NCBI GenBank assembly: GCA_002049455.2
Contig: KV919097.1
Location: 39,812 to 81,640 of the forward strand
Reading direction: 5' to 3'
Source of the DNA: Porphyra umbilicalis
Lineage: Eukaryota; Rhodophyta; Bangiophyceae; Bangiales; Bangiaceae
Length of the DNA stretch: 41,829 bases
Within the stretch, counting starts at the first letter, position 1. Each line of letters opens with the position of its first letter. The position numbers and the translations under genes are program-made. Of the stretch, positions 40,701-41,829 are shown in pieces. Under the pieces are notes generated by a model. That model saw only the letters and a program-made list of their open reading frames with translations. It was not told the DNA's origin and searched no databases.

Positions 40701-41829
40701 GCCCCCGTCGCCGGCGGCCGTCGTGGACGCGGCGGCGGCGGCGGCGGCGGCGGCGCCGTCCGCCTCCCCCTCCGCCCCGTCGGCCGACGAGGAGGTGCGG
40801 GACGCGACCGACGTGTCGGGCGGCAGCAGCGCCGTCGGGAGGCGGGTGACGAGGGTGGACCCCCCCCCCCCCCTCCGCGCCCGTGGCGCAGCAGCGCCGC
40901 GTGCACCTCCGCCTCGGTCGCCGCATCGGCAATGTGGCCGGCGCGCACGAGCCGCGCGGCGGTCGCCTGCTCGGCCCGCACCGCGTCGACGGCTTGGTTC
41001 ATAAAGTCCCCGAGGACGACGCCATTGACGGTGACGGTGAGGGGGAAGGCCCCGTCGGCCGGCGCGCCGAGACGGACCGCCCACGCCCGCGCGGCGGCGA
41101 CGGTGCCGGGTCCGCCCGCGGCGCCGTCGGCCGCTGCCGCCGCCGCCGCGGAGCGGGCAAACGGGTCGTCGCCGACCGCCGCCGCCTGCGACGTGAGCTG
41201 CGTGTAGATGAGTTCGACAAACTCGGACGTGAGCGGCGAGCCGCGGGTGTACTCGGCCAGCTGGCGGAGGCCGCCGAGGAATTGGGCGGCGACGCGGAGG
41301 CCGCCGACCGTCCGCAGGTGGTGGTAGGTCGCGGTGATCAGCTCGCCCGTCGGGTCCGTCGGGACGAGGAGGAGGCCGACGCGCACGGGCGCCATGCCCC
41401 GCACGAGCTGCTCGGGGACGCCCGAGTAGGGCACCTGCGCCGCGTCCGACGCGTCGAGCGCAAAGACCATGCGCACGACGTTGGCGCGGACGGGCACCAT
41501 GCCGGCGGGCGCCGCGTCTGCCTCGTCCTCGTCCTCCTCGTCGGGCGCTTCGTGGCCCGCCGCCGCCCGCTCCGCGCGCGCCGCCGCCGCCTCCACCGCC
41601 GCCGCAAAGGCGGTGTAGGTCGTCGCCCGCCACGACGCGTAGCGGTCGTCTTGCGTCAAGTCGTTTAACCACACGAGCGGGTTTGGCAGCACCGCCGACG
41701 GCGGCGCGACCGCCCCATCAGTGGCGTCGGCGCCCGCCCCCGCCGTGTCTGCGGGCGCGGCATCCCCCGCCGCCCCCGCCGCCACCGCCTCCGCCACGCC
41801 CTCCACGTCCAACCGCAGGCGTCGCCCAC
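37798..41829 (-). CDS. UGGT: UDP-glucose:glycoprotein glucosyltransferase (5' part outside window)
   Basis: UGGT re-glucosylates misfolded N-glycoproteins in the ER lumen and returns them to calnexin/calreticulin. The C-terminal GT24 domain (about 38820-37990) is nearly textbook: HVFSVASGHLYERLLKIMML, WAYKILFLDVLFPL, the DxD motif in FVDSDQVVR (about 38515-38490), DGAPYGYVPFC, YHISALYVVDL, LSNLDQDLPN, SLPQEWLWCDSWC, AKTIDLCNNP. Upstream thioredoxin-like and beta-sandwich parts include LVWLNDLTQDDRYASW, MNQAVDAVRAEQ, LLTLWVVGDL, NLGYFQLKAAAPGAW. The protein ends SRDEL, an ER-retrieval signal. The coding frame changes twice, at C14 (40860-40873) and C10 (40347-40356); conserved text continues on each side, so homopolymer length errors are the likely cause. 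The frame is open at the window edge. Confidence 0.95.

Overview
This is nuclear DNA from a very GC-rich eukaryote, most likely a photosynthetic alga. Genes carry GT-AG introns and alanine/glycine-rich low-complexity inserts. Among them are a nuclear gene for a mitochondrial complex I subunit (NDUFA1/MWFE), a probable plastid-ribosome protein with a transit-peptide-like leader (PSRP6/cL38-like), and ER quality-control enzymes (ERO1, UGGT). The CxxCxC shuttle site of ERO1 looks plant-like. I cannot place the species; GC-rich red, green or haptophyte algae would all fit.

Layout. (1) 1-15690: about 5.9 head-to-tail copies of a 2.67-kb unit, each with one minus-strand gene for a 378-aa BCCIP/Bcp1-family protein. 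Copies 2-6 encode identical proteins; copy 1 is cut by the window edge and carries small indels. Variants in the spacers alternate A-B-A-B-A-B, so the array looks built from a two-unit (about 5.35 kb) higher-order repeat. The last copy is the most diverged and has an extra 160-bp duplication. (2) 15691-23330: a mobile-element-rich island. It holds a GC-rich degenerate tract, a PIF/Harbinger (Plant_tran type) transposase gene with one in-frame TGA, a 241-bp hAT-type MITE with a perfect 8-bp target duplication, two 0.68-kb terminal-inverted-repeat elements in opposite orientation, seven copies of a 12-bp palindrome, and a dispersed inverted repeat. (3) 23333-41829: housekeeping genes: ERO1 (-), a UCHL5/UCH37-like protein (+) whose catalytic cysteine is alanine, PSRP6-like (-), acyl-CoA-binding protein (-), a HEAT-repeat PP4R1/PP2A-A-like protein (-), NDUFA1 (+), and UGGT (-, 5' end outside the window, C-terminal RDEL).

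Several genes were assembled here by joining exons at GT-AG sites whose phases match and whose junctions restore family motifs: UCHL5, PSRP6-like, ACBP, NDUFA1 and HEAT. In UGGT, ERO1 and the HEAT gene the coding frame jumps close to long C/G homopolymers, which most likely reflects homopolymer length errors, not real frameshifts. ERO1 (disulfide formation) and UGGT (glycoprotein folding sensor) share the ER lumen; otherwise the genes do not form an obvious pathway.
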